63,417 nt of DNA from assembly GCA_947575235.1 (NCBI GenBank), contig CANPMT010000009.1, positions 1-63,417 on the forward strand, written 5' to 3'. The stretch is from an uncultured Porphyromonadaceae bacterium (GTDB lineage Bacteria; Bacteroidota; Bacteroidia; Bacteroidales; Muribaculaceae). The notes under the pieces were generated by a model. The model saw nothing but the letters and a program-made list of their open reading frames with translations. It was not told the origin of the DNA and did not search any database. Positions 8,238 to 15,813 of the stretch are shown one piece after another. A program made the translations under genes and the position numbers. The first letter of the stretch is position 1; each line of letters opens with the position of its first letter.

Positions 8238-10967
8238 ATGAAACAGACTCTACTTATCACAATGGCCCTCCTGAGCAGTGGAGCGGCCTACGCCCAGGAT
8301 AACGGGGAGGAATCAGCCGGTTCCCCCTATCAGTCGGCCTGGCGACTCTATCAGAATGTAACTCCGGGCGATGTAACCCTATCATTTAATATGCAGGATG
8401 AGGGGGTGAGTATGCCAATTTTATGGGGTTTCGACACTGCATGGAACGATTATGCTAATATGCTGCGTGGAGTGCGACATTCAGGAAGCGAAAGCGTGGG
8501 TGTGGTGCGCGTGTCGTTCCAGCCATGGGCCGGAATCTCCGAGAAGGGGGTGTTGCCCCCGATGCTCCAGCAGAACCTTGAGAAGCGCCTGGAGACGGTG
8601 AGCCTCGTGGGGAAGAAAGTCGACATCGCCCTCAATCTTGACGGTGGCGAACCTACGGTGAAGAGCATATACGGCGGTCTTGATGCCGACGGCAACTATG
8701 TGGGCGACCCTGACGCCGTGGCCGATGCCTACGCTCTACTTATTGACGCTACGGCGGCCGCTGTGGAGAGGGCCGGCTACAGGGTGGTGTCGGCGGCTCC
8801 ATTCAATGAACCCGACTACTACTGGAACGGCACTCCTATAAATGTGTTCGGGAAGATTAACGAGCGACTGAAGAATTTCGATGAATACCCCCGTTTCCGC
8901 GACATCCGTCTCAGCGGTGGCAACACCCTTAACTGCGACGAGGCTCTCCCGTGGTATGAGACGCTAAAGGATAACCTCGACGAGGGGAACTCCCATCAGT
9001 TGGCAGGCGACTTCAACCATTACGCCGACTTCTTCGCCACGGTACGCGCCGACGGTAAGTATGCCACCGCCGATGAGCTTCATAACGTGATGGAGGCCAT
9101 GGTAGGTGTGGAATACGGTATGCAGACCGGCATATGGTGGGGATCGGCCGAACAGGCACGCGGCGAGTTCATGAAGGCAAGCTTCGGGAAACGGTTGGGA
9201 TATGCCGAGAACCGCAAGGCGTGGAGCGCCGCCTCCGTCTACCGTGCTCCCTCCGGTAAGATCCAGGCTTTCTTAGGATGTTCGGAACGTCAGGCGTTGC
9301 CGTCGACATTCAACATCGTGTCGCGCAGCGGCGATATGTTTGTGGATGGCTACGGGCCGGTGCGTGAATATATTGCCTCACTTCCGGGCGACCCGAACGG
9401 TGGCTATATGACCGAACTGCAGCGGAATGCCGAGACTATGCTCCCCATCAGCAACGGCGAGGATGTGCAACCCTATGTGTCGGGGAGCTACATATTGGTC
9501 AACGCCGCGAGCCGTATGGCCGTGAGCGGCCAGGGTGGCGCCACAGCCAACGGCACACAGATTGTGCAGAACGGATATTCGGGGGGTGCCGACCAACTCT
9601 GGACAGTGGGGAAAGTGCCCGAGACACAGGGGGGCGACTTCAGCTACTACTTCATACGCAACACAGCCGATGGCCAGGCCCTCGACGATAACAACTGGAA
9701 TCTTGAGACCGGCGGCATAGTCATAGCCTATGCCTTCTCAAGCGCGGCCGTGCAGCAGTGGGCGCTGGAATATGATGGCGACGGATGGTTTCATATCCGC
9801 AATAAGCAGAGCGCACTCTATCTGGAGAGCGACGGCACAGGAGCAGGCGCGGCCATACTCCAGCAGGAGCGCAGCGACAGTGACTCACAGAAATGGCGTT
9901 TCATACCCGCCGGTGCCGAGGTGGAGTTTGAAGCTCCCGCCACTCCGCAGGGGTTGACCGCCTCCTCGCGCACAGCAGCTGTTGTGCTGGAATGGAATGC
10001 CGTGGCCGATACCTCAGACGTGACATATAATGTGGTGAGAGCCGGAGAGGATGGGAACTTCAGCACGATAGCACGTGGACTCAAAGAGCCCGGTTTCATC
10101 GACAACGGTGTGATTTCAGGTGAGCGCTACTCATATAAGGTGATGGCCGAGGATTCCTCCGGCAACCGTTCGGAATATTCCGCACAAGTCACGGGAGGGG
10201 CCGATGGTGAGGCTCTCATAGCCCATTTTCCGCTCAACGGCACAGTTGACTGCGAGGGTGGGAACGACTTCTCGTTGCGCACTGCTGAGTCTCCCTCATT
10301 CCGCGGCAGCTACCGCGAAGGTGTGACCTCACTCTATATGAAGGGTAACCAGTATCTGCAGCTTCCATATTCGGTGATGCAGAATGATAGACTGACATTC
10401 GCCGCATGGGCTTATGCCGGTTCCTATACAGAAGATATGCGTATACTATCAACCGGAATCGACGAGACAGAGTCGCTTACCCTCACACCTTCGGTCGGAG
10501 GGTGTATCAGACTTATGGCCCGCAACGGTGAGTATACCGCCATGCTTACTGCTCCGGCCTCTCCGGTAAAGACGTGGACTCATTATGCCGTTACTGTAGA
10601 TGGCACATATGTGAAGCTCTATGTGAACGGTGAATGCATGTCTGAGGTTGATTTCGGCAATGCACTCCCCACCGACAGGATACTGACCTACGTGGGACGC
10701 CATCTTGAACCGACACCTACTTATTTCGTCGGTAATATCGGTGATGTGAGAATCTACAACTATCCCCTTGACGAGGAGGGTGTGAGAAATGCGATGAACG
10801 GCACCGACTCCGGCGTTGAGGGAACAATGGCTGAGTCCTCGCTCGTAAGCATCGGTTACTACACACCGCAGGGTGTGCGTATCGACGCTCCTGCTGAAAA
10901 GGGTGTCACAATCACACGCAGCGTATACTCAGACGGAAGCGTCAGAACCGGGAAGATAATACGCTGA
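8238..10967 (+). CDS. Multimodular secreted glycosidase-like protein (TIM barrel, ricin-type lectin, FN3, LamG)
   Basis: This 909-aa protein has a signal peptide ending AAYAQ. Residues about 30-400 look like a clan GH-A type barrel. APFNEPDYYW carries the NEP motif expected at the acid/base strand, and ELHNVMEAMVGVEYGMQTG is a candidate nucleophile segment. After it come a ricin-B-like trefoil (about 415-555, with GTQIVQNGYSGGADQLW and ESDGTGAGAAILQQ), a fibronectin III domain (about 560-655) and a laminin-G-like domain (about 660-800). The tail contains YYTPQGVRI. I cannot assign the barrel to one GH family; a GH30-like relative is the nearest guess. It is divergent from the SusC operon and probably part of the same locus. 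Confidence 0.75.
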   Translation: MKQTLLITMALLSSGAAYAQDNGEESAGSPYQSAWRLYQNVTPGDVTLSFNMQDEGVSMPILWGFDTAWNDYANMLRGVRHSGSESVGVVRVSFQPWAGISEKGVLPPMLQQNLEKRLETVSLVGKKVDIALNLDGGEPTVKSIYGGLDADGNYVGDPDAVADAYALLIDATAAAVERAGYRVVSAAPFNEPDYYWNGTPINVFGKINERLKNFDEYPRFRDIRLSGGNTLNCDEALPWYETLKDNLDEGNSHQLAGDFNHYADFFATVRADGKYATADELHNVMEAMVGVEYGMQTGIWWGSAEQARGEFMKASFGKRLGYAENRKAWSAASVYRAPSGKIQAFLGCSERQALPSTFNIVSRSGDMFVDGYGPVREYIASLPGDPNGGYMTELQRNAETMLPISNGEDVQPYVSGSYILVNAASRMAVSGQGGATANGTQIVQNGYSGGADQLWTVGKVPETQGGDFSYYFIRNTADGQALDDNNWNLETGGIVIAYAFSSAAVQQWALEYDGDGWFHIRNKQSALYLESDGTGAGAAILQQERSDSDSQKWRFIPAGAEVEFEAPATPQGLTASSRTAAVVLEWNAVADTSDVTYNVVRAGEDGNFSTIARGLKEPGFIDNGVISGERYSYKVMAEDSSGNRSEYSAQVTGGADGEALIAHFPLNGTVDCEGGNDFSLRTAESPSFRGSYREGVTSLYMKGNQYLQLPYSVMQNDRLTFAAWAYAGSYTEDMRILSTGIDETESLTLTPSVGGCIRLMARNGEYTAMLTAPASPVKTWTHYAVTVDGTYVKLYVNGECMSEVDFGNALPTDRILTYVGRHLEPTPTYFVGNIGDVRIYNYPLDEEGVRNAMNGTDSGVEGTMAESSLVSIGYYTPQGVRIDAPAEKGVTITRSVYSDGSVRTGKIIR

Positions 10968-10996
10968 TCAGCACGTAAGATTAATTGATTGATTAT

Positions 10997-11040
10997 AAAG
11001 AGAGGAGGTTCACTCAAATTTGAGTGAACCTCCTCTCTTT
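10997..11040. terminator. Bidirectional terminator, perfect 22-bp palindrome
   Basis: A fully self-complementary 44-base sequence lies between two convergent genes, starting AAAGAGAGGAGG and ending CCTCCTCTCTTT. It contains the stop and last codons of the GH92 gene, so the terminator is partly coding. A-rich and T-rich ends allow it to act in both directions. Confidence 0.85.
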
Positions 11041-13229
11041 ATCTCTGAATGCGATATGCGCGGTTGTGTGAGCCGGGCGCCATTGAGCATTATCCCATCG
11101 CCGGAGGAGGGGGTGGATGGTGAGGCGGTTATGACAAATTCCCCGCCCCCCTCCGGGGTGATTGTTATACGGTCGAAGAGGGGATAACCCAATTCATAAT
11201 ATTCCGTGGCCGGGCAGACAGGGTAAAGCCCCATTGCCGAGAATACGAACCAGGCCGACATCTGTCCGGCATCATCGTTGCCGGAGAGGCCGCCGGGCTC
11301 ATTGAGGTATTCGGTGTCGAGTATATGCCTCGTCCATTTCCGCGTGAGGTCATGACGCCCCGCGAAGTTGAACATATAAGGCACCTGATGGCAGGGTTCA
11401 TTCCCATGCCAGTAACGGCCATGGGTAAACATAGAGTCGAGACGCGCTACGTAAGCCTCCTCACCCCCGAGTGCCTCAATCAGTCCGTCAGGGTCGTGGG
11501 GCACATACCAGGTGTAATGGCAAGGAGCTCCCTCGGTTATGGCACGGTTGAAATCGAACGGGTCGGTACCGGTGTCGAAAGAGCCGTCTTCGTGTCGGCC
11601 GTTGGCATAGCCGAGCGCAGGGTCTATGACATTGCGGTAGTTTTTCGAGCGGCGAAGCAATTCCTCGGTATCCTCTTTATTACCGAGCATTGAGGCAATC
11701 TGCGAGAGCGCGAAATCATCGAAAGCATATTCCAGAGTGCGCGAGGTCTGTTCCTGCTTATGGAACGCCTCCTCCACGCCATCCTCCAGAGGGATATAGC
11801 CATACTTCAGATATGATTTGAGGGCACGTCGGCCCATGCCATCCTTATACTCCGCGAAGGTAGCCGGCGATTCGAAAGCATTCTGACGCAGATACCGGTA
11901 GGCCGCGGGGAGGTCGAAATTATCCACCCCCTTCACAGCCGCGTCAGCTATGGCAGCCGCGCAATGGTCGCCGATCATAGCCGCCGTGTAACTGTTCCAG
12001 CAAGGGAAGATAGGCATCCAGCCCCCCTCCTCCGCTTTGCGCACGAGCGACTGCATCATATCACCGCTGCGTTGAGGGTCGATCAGTGTCAGCAAGGGAT
12101 GCAGGGCGCGGTAGGTATCCCACATACTGAAATCGTCATACATATCCCGGCCATCAGGTGTGTGCATGATCTCTTTACCGGATGCGAACTTCGGATAGGC
12201 ACCGTCTACGTCGCTGATCACACGGGGAAGAAGGGAACTGCGATAGAGGGAGCCATAGAATTTGCGACGGTCGGCGTCGCTTCCACCCTCCACGCGGATA
12301 AGTCCGAGCCGCTTCCCCCACGCCTCAGAGGATGCTGCGCGTACCTTCTCGAAATCAGCCGACGGTATCTCAGCATCCAAATTACGCTTCGCCCCCTCGG
12401 CAGTGGTGAATGAGGAACCGGCGGTAATTACCACCGGATTATCCGGAGATACATTGAAAGAGATATAGACACCTATGCCGGGTTTGCCGGATATGGATAA
12501 GGATTGAGAGGATATGGTGTCGCCGCAGAAAGTGCCGTAATCGGTTATCTTCAGGTCGGCGGGGAGTTTCACCACGAACCAGCCAGAGTGTCCCGTCGGT
12601 TCCCCCCACCCCTGATAGATGCGGTGGATAGGGTTGGAACCTCTGATTTCGTGAGAGAGAGGGTCATATTCGATGGTTCCCACCCCCTCGTCGGAGTTAG
12701 GGTTCACCACAAGGTGAGCCACTCCCGGTTCGGAATAAGTGAAGCGGAATATTCCCGAACGGGAGAGGCCGGTCATCTCAGCCTTCACCCCCTCGTCGGG
12801 AAGATATACCGAGTAATAGTCGGGACGTGCGCACTCAGACTCACGGTCGATGCGAGAGGCGCGGGCGGCGGGGGTGGTGCGGAGCTTCCCCGACATGGCG
12901 TGGAGCGTCATCGAACCGTAATCCTGTGTGCAGCCACCGTTCACCCAGTGGCTGTTGCGGAATCCCTGCAGTAGAGAGTCGGGGTAATAATAAGGGGCGA
13001 TACACTTCAGTTCGGTGTCGCGGGTCTGCGGAGTCCAGAGAGTCATGCCGTTGGGCACGCCCACAGCGGGGAGAGTCTGGCCATGTTCCTCCGAACCCTT
13101 TCCGAACAGTCCGGCAGTGGCCGTTGTGGCGAAAGCGGTGCCTACCCGGGTATCGACAAGATCAATCGGGGAGACAGCACCGGCAGAGGCCGCCGAAAGT
13201 AGCAATATGTTGAGAAGATAGCGTTTCAT
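11010..13229 (-). CDS. GH92 family alpha-mannosidase
   Basis: This is an exo-acting, calcium-dependent alpha-mannosidase of family GH92, 739 aa, with a signal peptide ending near ASAGA, so it is exported. Family landmarks are VDTRVGT at the N terminus, VGVPNGMTLWTPQTRD, GFRNSHWVNGGC, the acid motif GNEPCHQVPYMFNFAG and the catalytic-base region GNDDAGQMSAWFVFSAMGLYPV. Many relatives read GNEPSHH, so the Gln here is a small deviation. Linkage specificity cannot be read. It converges on the multimodular glycosidase and ends inside their shared terminator. No clear -7 box is seen in its short upstream gap. Confidence 0.93.
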   Translation of the reverse strand: MKRYLLNILLLSAASAGAVSPIDLVDTRVGTAFATTATAGLFGKGSEEHGQTLPAVGVPNGMTLWTPQTRDTELKCIAPYYYPDSLLQGFRNSHWVNGGCTQDYGSMTLHAMSGKLRTTPAARASRIDRESECARPDYYSVYLPDEGVKAEMTGLSRSGIFRFTYSEPGVAHLVVNPNSDEGVGTIEYDPLSHEIRGSNPIHRIYQGWGEPTGHSGWFVVKLPADLKITDYGTFCGDTISSQSLSISGKPGIGVYISFNVSPDNPVVITAGSSFTTAEGAKRNLDAEIPSADFEKVRAASSEAWGKRLGLIRVEGGSDADRRKFYGSLYRSSLLPRVISDVDGAYPKFASGKEIMHTPDGRDMYDDFSMWDTYRALHPLLTLIDPQRSGDMMQSLVRKAEEGGWMPIFPCWNSYTAAMIGDHCAAAIADAAVKGVDNFDLPAAYRYLRQNAFESPATFAEYKDGMGRRALKSYLKYGYIPLEDGVEEAFHKQEQTSRTLEYAFDDFALSQIASMLGNKEDTEELLRRSKNYRNVIDPALGYANGRHEDGSFDTGTDPFDFNRAITEGAPCHYTWYVPHDPDGLIEALGGEEAYVARLDSMFTHGRYWHGNEPCHQVPYMFNFAGRHDLTRKWTRHILDTEYLNEPGGLSGNDDAGQMSAWFVFSAMGLYPVCPATEYYELGYPLFDRITITPEGGGEFVITASPSTPSSGDGIMLNGARLTQPRISHSEIKRGGSLKFE

Positions 13230-13248
13230 GGAGAATTCAAAGGGTAGG

Positions 13249-13301
13249 GGAATCCGGAAGTTATGAGGAATCCGGGAGTTATGGGGAATCAGGGATTATA
13301 G
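13249..13301. repeat. 18-bp tandem repeat, three units, across a stop codon
   Basis: Units at 13249-13266, 13267-13284 and 13285-13301 share GGAATCCGGGAGTTATG with few changes. The third unit contains the stop codon and last codons of the TPR gene on the minus strand. The period is a multiple of three and the frame stays open for some distance past the stop. Confidence 0.75.
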
Positions 13302-13570
13302 AGATCCTTGTTATAGTAATTCAGGATATCGTTGGCTGCGTCGAGGGCCTGGCGGGCGCGGCTCGCAGGGTTGATGCTGAGAGCGGCCAGGTAATCGTTG
13401 ATAGCCAACGAACGGTGCTGCAGAGCCCAATGGCGCAGACCGCGGAGAGTATAGGCCTCATCATTGTCGGGATGGGCCACGATAAAGGCGTCGAGGCGTA
13501 TGATAGCCTCGGCGGGAGCCAATGTCTTAATCTCGTCAAGTGTCATGATGTGGTAGAGGTAGTTGTTCAT
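13289..13570 (-). CDS. Small TPR-like protein
   Basis: This is a 93-aa soluble protein with one or two tetratricopeptide-like helices pairs (LDAFIVAHPDNDEAYTLRGL and SLAINDYLAALSINPASR). The start at 13570 gives MNNYLYHIMTLDEIK; the inner ATG at 13546 is also plausible. Longer reading upstream in this frame would overlap murI and has no TPR character. It lies 19 bases after murI and is probably co-transcribed. The tail DLYNP runs into the 18-bp repeat array, and a single stop separates it from an open frame repeating the same pattern. Its partner is unknown. Confidence 0.75.
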   Translation of the reverse strand: MNNYLYHIMTLDEIKTLAPAEAIIRLDAFIVAHPDNDEAYTLRGLRHWALQHRSLAINDYLAALSINPASRARQALDAANDILNYYNKDLYNP

Positions 13571-13589
13571 TACAAGAGGAGGGTATAGT

Positions 13590-14402
13590 TTACAGGGATA
13601 TGTGGGTGGAGGCCACGGGTGAGCCGAGGAAGATTCCGGCCAGAGGGTCGAACTTGTCGGGACTTTCCGTGGTGAGGAAGGAGGTTGTGCCGTTTTTAGT
13701 ACACTTGGCATCAATCTCAGGATGACGGTGCAGGTAATCCTCAAGACTGGCGGCCACAATCTCACCCTGCGGCAGGATACGTATGTGCGGGGGTACGAAT
13801 TTGCGGATATTCGGGAGCAGGAGAGGGTAGTGGGTGCAGCCAAGCACGATGGTGTCAATCTCCGGGTCGGCACCTAAAAGCTCGCTGATATACTTCTCGA
13901 CGAAATAATCCGCTCCCGGGGTGTCGGTCTCGTTACATTCCACGAGAGGCACCCACATGGGGCAGGGGAGTTCGGTGATGGTCATCTCAGGTGAGCTCTT
14001 CTCCAGTTCCAGGGCATAGGAATGGCTCGCCACTGTGCCCCGGGTTGCCAACAGACCGATGTGGCCTGTGGACGTGAGTTGCGGAATAATCTCCACCGTA
14101 GGGCGTATCACCCCCAACACACGCCGTGAGGGGTCGATTTGCGGGAGGTCGTTCTGCTGAATAGAACGGAGGGCCTTTGCCGAAGCGGTGTTGCAGGCCA
14201 GGATAACGAGGTGGCAGCCGCGTTCAAAGAGAGCCTTCACAGCCTGCAGGGTGAAGTCATAGACAATATCGAACGACCGGGCCCCGTAAGGTGCGCGGGC
14301 ATTGTCGCCTAAATATAGATAGTCATACTGCGGGAGACGCTCCCTTATTTCCTTCAGGATGGTGAGGCCACCGTAGCCTGAGTCGAAGATACCGATCGGC
14401 AT
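13590..14402 (-). CDS. murI: Glutamate racemase
   Basis: This enzyme interconverts L- and D-glutamate in the cytoplasm to supply peptidoglycan synthesis. It is 270 aa, the usual size. The N-terminal IGIFDSGYGGLTILKEI holds the substrate Asp-Ser. One catalytic cysteine is in VILACNTASAKA and the second in IVLGCTHYPLLLP, with the DNARAPYG motif between. It sits downstream of bamA and the two ompH genes, a common Bacteroidetes order, but behind a terminator hairpin, so it may also have its own promoter. Confidence 0.97.
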   Translation of the reverse strand: MPIGIFDSGYGGLTILKEIRERLPQYDYLYLGDNARAPYGARSFDIVYDFTLQAVKALFERGCHLVILACNTASAKALRSIQQNDLPQIDPSRRVLGVIRPTVEIIPQLTSTGHIGLLATRGTVASHSYALELEKSSPEMTITELPCPMWVPLVECNETDTPGADYFVEKYISELLGADPEIDTIVLGCTHYPLLLPNIRKFVPPHIRILPQGEIVAASLEDYLHRHPEIDAKCTKNGTTSFLTTESPDKFDPLAGIFLGSPVASTHISL

Positions 14403-14453
14403 AGCGAAAAATTAAGATTAACGGCTTCCGGTGAGGATAGCCGGTTAAGATTA

Positions 14454-14481
14454 AAGGCGGAGCACCGTGATGCTCCGCCTT
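14454..14481 (-). terminator. Terminator after the bamA-ompH genes
   Basis: The arms AAGGCGGAGCA and TGCTCCGCCTT form an 11-bp perfect stem with a 6-base loop. On the minus strand it is followed by TTTAATCTTAA. It lies between the second ompH gene and murI. Confidence 0.7.
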
Positions 14482-14544
14482 ATATATCGTTTTTCGGGCT
14501 CACTTGGTTCAAGAAGAGCCAAATGAAGTTAAGTCCGGATTTAA

Positions 14545-15051
14545 TCAGTTGATACCGAGTTTAGCCTTTACTTCGGGAGTAAGGTCAACCACAGGAGCAT
14601 CGAAATAGATGGTGATCTGGGGATTCTTGTCCTGGATGAGAGAGTAGCCACCCTCTTTGCCTACTGACTCGATGGCTGCGCGGATTTTCTGCACAATCGG
14701 AGCCATGAGATCCTGCTGCATCTTCTGGATATCGCCCATTGCAGTCTGCTCGAACTGCTGGATCTTCTGCTGATAGTCGGTAAACTCACGAGTCTTGCGT
14801 TCCTTGATGGCAGGGAGTTCATCCTCCTTCATGTTCTGGAGCTCATCATACATACGCTTGAACTCCTCGTTCAGCTTCTGGTATTCATCGTCATATTTCT
14901 TTGAAACCTCCTCTATCTGCTTCTGAGCGGCAGCTGTGTCGGGCATTTTGCCGAGGATTTCATTCTGGTCGACGAGACCGATCTTAAGTGTCTGTGCGGA
15001 TGCCAGCATCGGAATAAGCAGGGCAGCCACTAACAAGATTTTCTTAAACAT
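14545..15051 (-). CDS. Skp/OmpH-family periplasmic chaperone
   Basis: This 168-aa protein has a signal peptide ending MLASAQ, followed by KIGLVDQNEILGKMP, the beta-strand start of the Skp fold. A long charged coiled coil rich in Glu, Lys and Gln follows (about residues 40-110). Skp proteins hold unfolded outer-membrane proteins during transit to the BAM complex. It is the second of two tandem paralogues downstream of bamA, with its own probable promoter at 15143-15174. The paralogues are only moderately alike, so client division is possible but unproven. Confidence 0.9.
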   Translation of the reverse strand: MFKKILLVAALLIPMLASAQTLKIGLVDQNEILGKMPDTAAAQKQIEEVSKKYDDEYQKLNEEFKRMYDELQNMKEDELPAIKERKTREFTDYQQKIQQFEQTAMGDIQKMQQDLMAPIVQKIRAAIESVGKEGGYSLIQDKNPQITIYFDAPVVDLTPEVKAKLGIN

Positions 15052-15142
15052 TACTGTTGACTGATTATTTTTTGTTTATATTTTCGGGTTTGTTCACTTC
15101 AGCGGCGGAGCGAGGTGTGAGAGCCGCTGAAATTAAGACTCG

Positions 15143-15174
15143 CAAAATTAACTAAATTATTTGGAATAACCCAA
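15143..15174 (-). promoter_or_regulatory. Internal promoter for the second ompH gene
   Basis: TAATTTTG on the minus strand (15143-15150) lies in the gap before the second ompH. A TTG at 15172-15174 sits 21 bases upstream, inside the end of the first ompH. The spacer is slightly long. Confidence 0.5.
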
Positions 15175-15672
15175 TTTTGCAAGCACTTCATTGCTGACGT
15201 CGATTCGCGGCGAAGCGAAAACGATGCTCTGCGAGGATGCGCGGTCAAAGATGGTCTGATAACCCTTCTCCTCGGCCACAGCCTTGACGGCGTTGTAGAC
15301 ATCCTCCTGGATGGGCTTCATGAGAGACTGGCGTTTCTTGTAGAGCTCACCCTCCGGGCCGAAATACTTATAGCGGGTGTCAGTGACCTCCTTCTCCTTA
15401 GCCACAATCTCCTCCTCGCGTTTCTTCTTCTGGTCGTCGGTGAGGAACACCATGTCGCTCTGGTAATTCTTATACATGGTCTCAGCCTCCTGGGCAAGCT
15501 GGTTGACCTCCTTCTCCCAACGCTGCGACACCTGGTTGAGCTGTTCGTTGGCCATCTCATAGGCCGGGACGTTGCGGAGTATGTAATCCATATCGACGAG
15601 CGCGAATTTCTGGGCCGAAGCCATACCGATGCCGCAGATGGCGACAACAAGCGCGATAAGTAGCTTTTTCAT
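15157..15672 (-). CDS. Skp/OmpH-family periplasmic chaperone
   Basis: This is the first of the two tandem OmpH genes. The start at 15672 gives a 171-aa precursor MKKLLIALVVAICG with cleavage after MASAQ; an ATG two codons upstream is equally possible. The mature part starts FALVDMDYILRNVPAY and continues into a Lys/Glu/Gln-rich coiled coil (about 45-110), as in Skp. It follows bamA by 141 bases in an area with a paired GTTTAAAC motif. Its role is to escort outer-membrane proteins to BamA; the SusC barrels of this window would be typical clients (inference). Confidence 0.92.
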   Translation of the reverse strand: MKKLLIALVVAICGIGMASAQKFALVDMDYILRNVPAYEMANEQLNQVSQRWEKEVNQLAQEAETMYKNYQSDMVFLTDDQKKKREEEIVAKEKEVTDTRYKYFGPEGELYKKRQSLMKPIQEDVYNAVKAVAEEKGYQTIFDRASSQSIVFASPRIDVSNEVLAKLGYSK

Positions 15673-15717
15673 GTTCATTCCTATTTTCGTTTTTAACAAT
15701 TGACTGCGAAAGAGTGC

Positions 15718-15754
15718 CAAAGTTTAAACAACCTATTCTTAACAAAGTTTAAAC
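15718..15754 (-). promoter_or_regulatory. Paired CAAAGTTTAAAC motif upstream of ompH
   Basis: The 12-mer CAAAGTTTAAAC occurs exactly twice, at 15718-15729 and 15743-15754, 25 bases apart. Each contains the palindrome GTTTAAAC. Placement 46 bases upstream of the ompH start fits a regulator site or a leader element. No factor is identified. Confidence 0.4.
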
Positions 15755-15813
15755 TGCGGCGGGGCAAGGGGAGGCACCGGAGCGGGAACTCCCCTTGTCG
15801 CAGCCGTAAAAGG

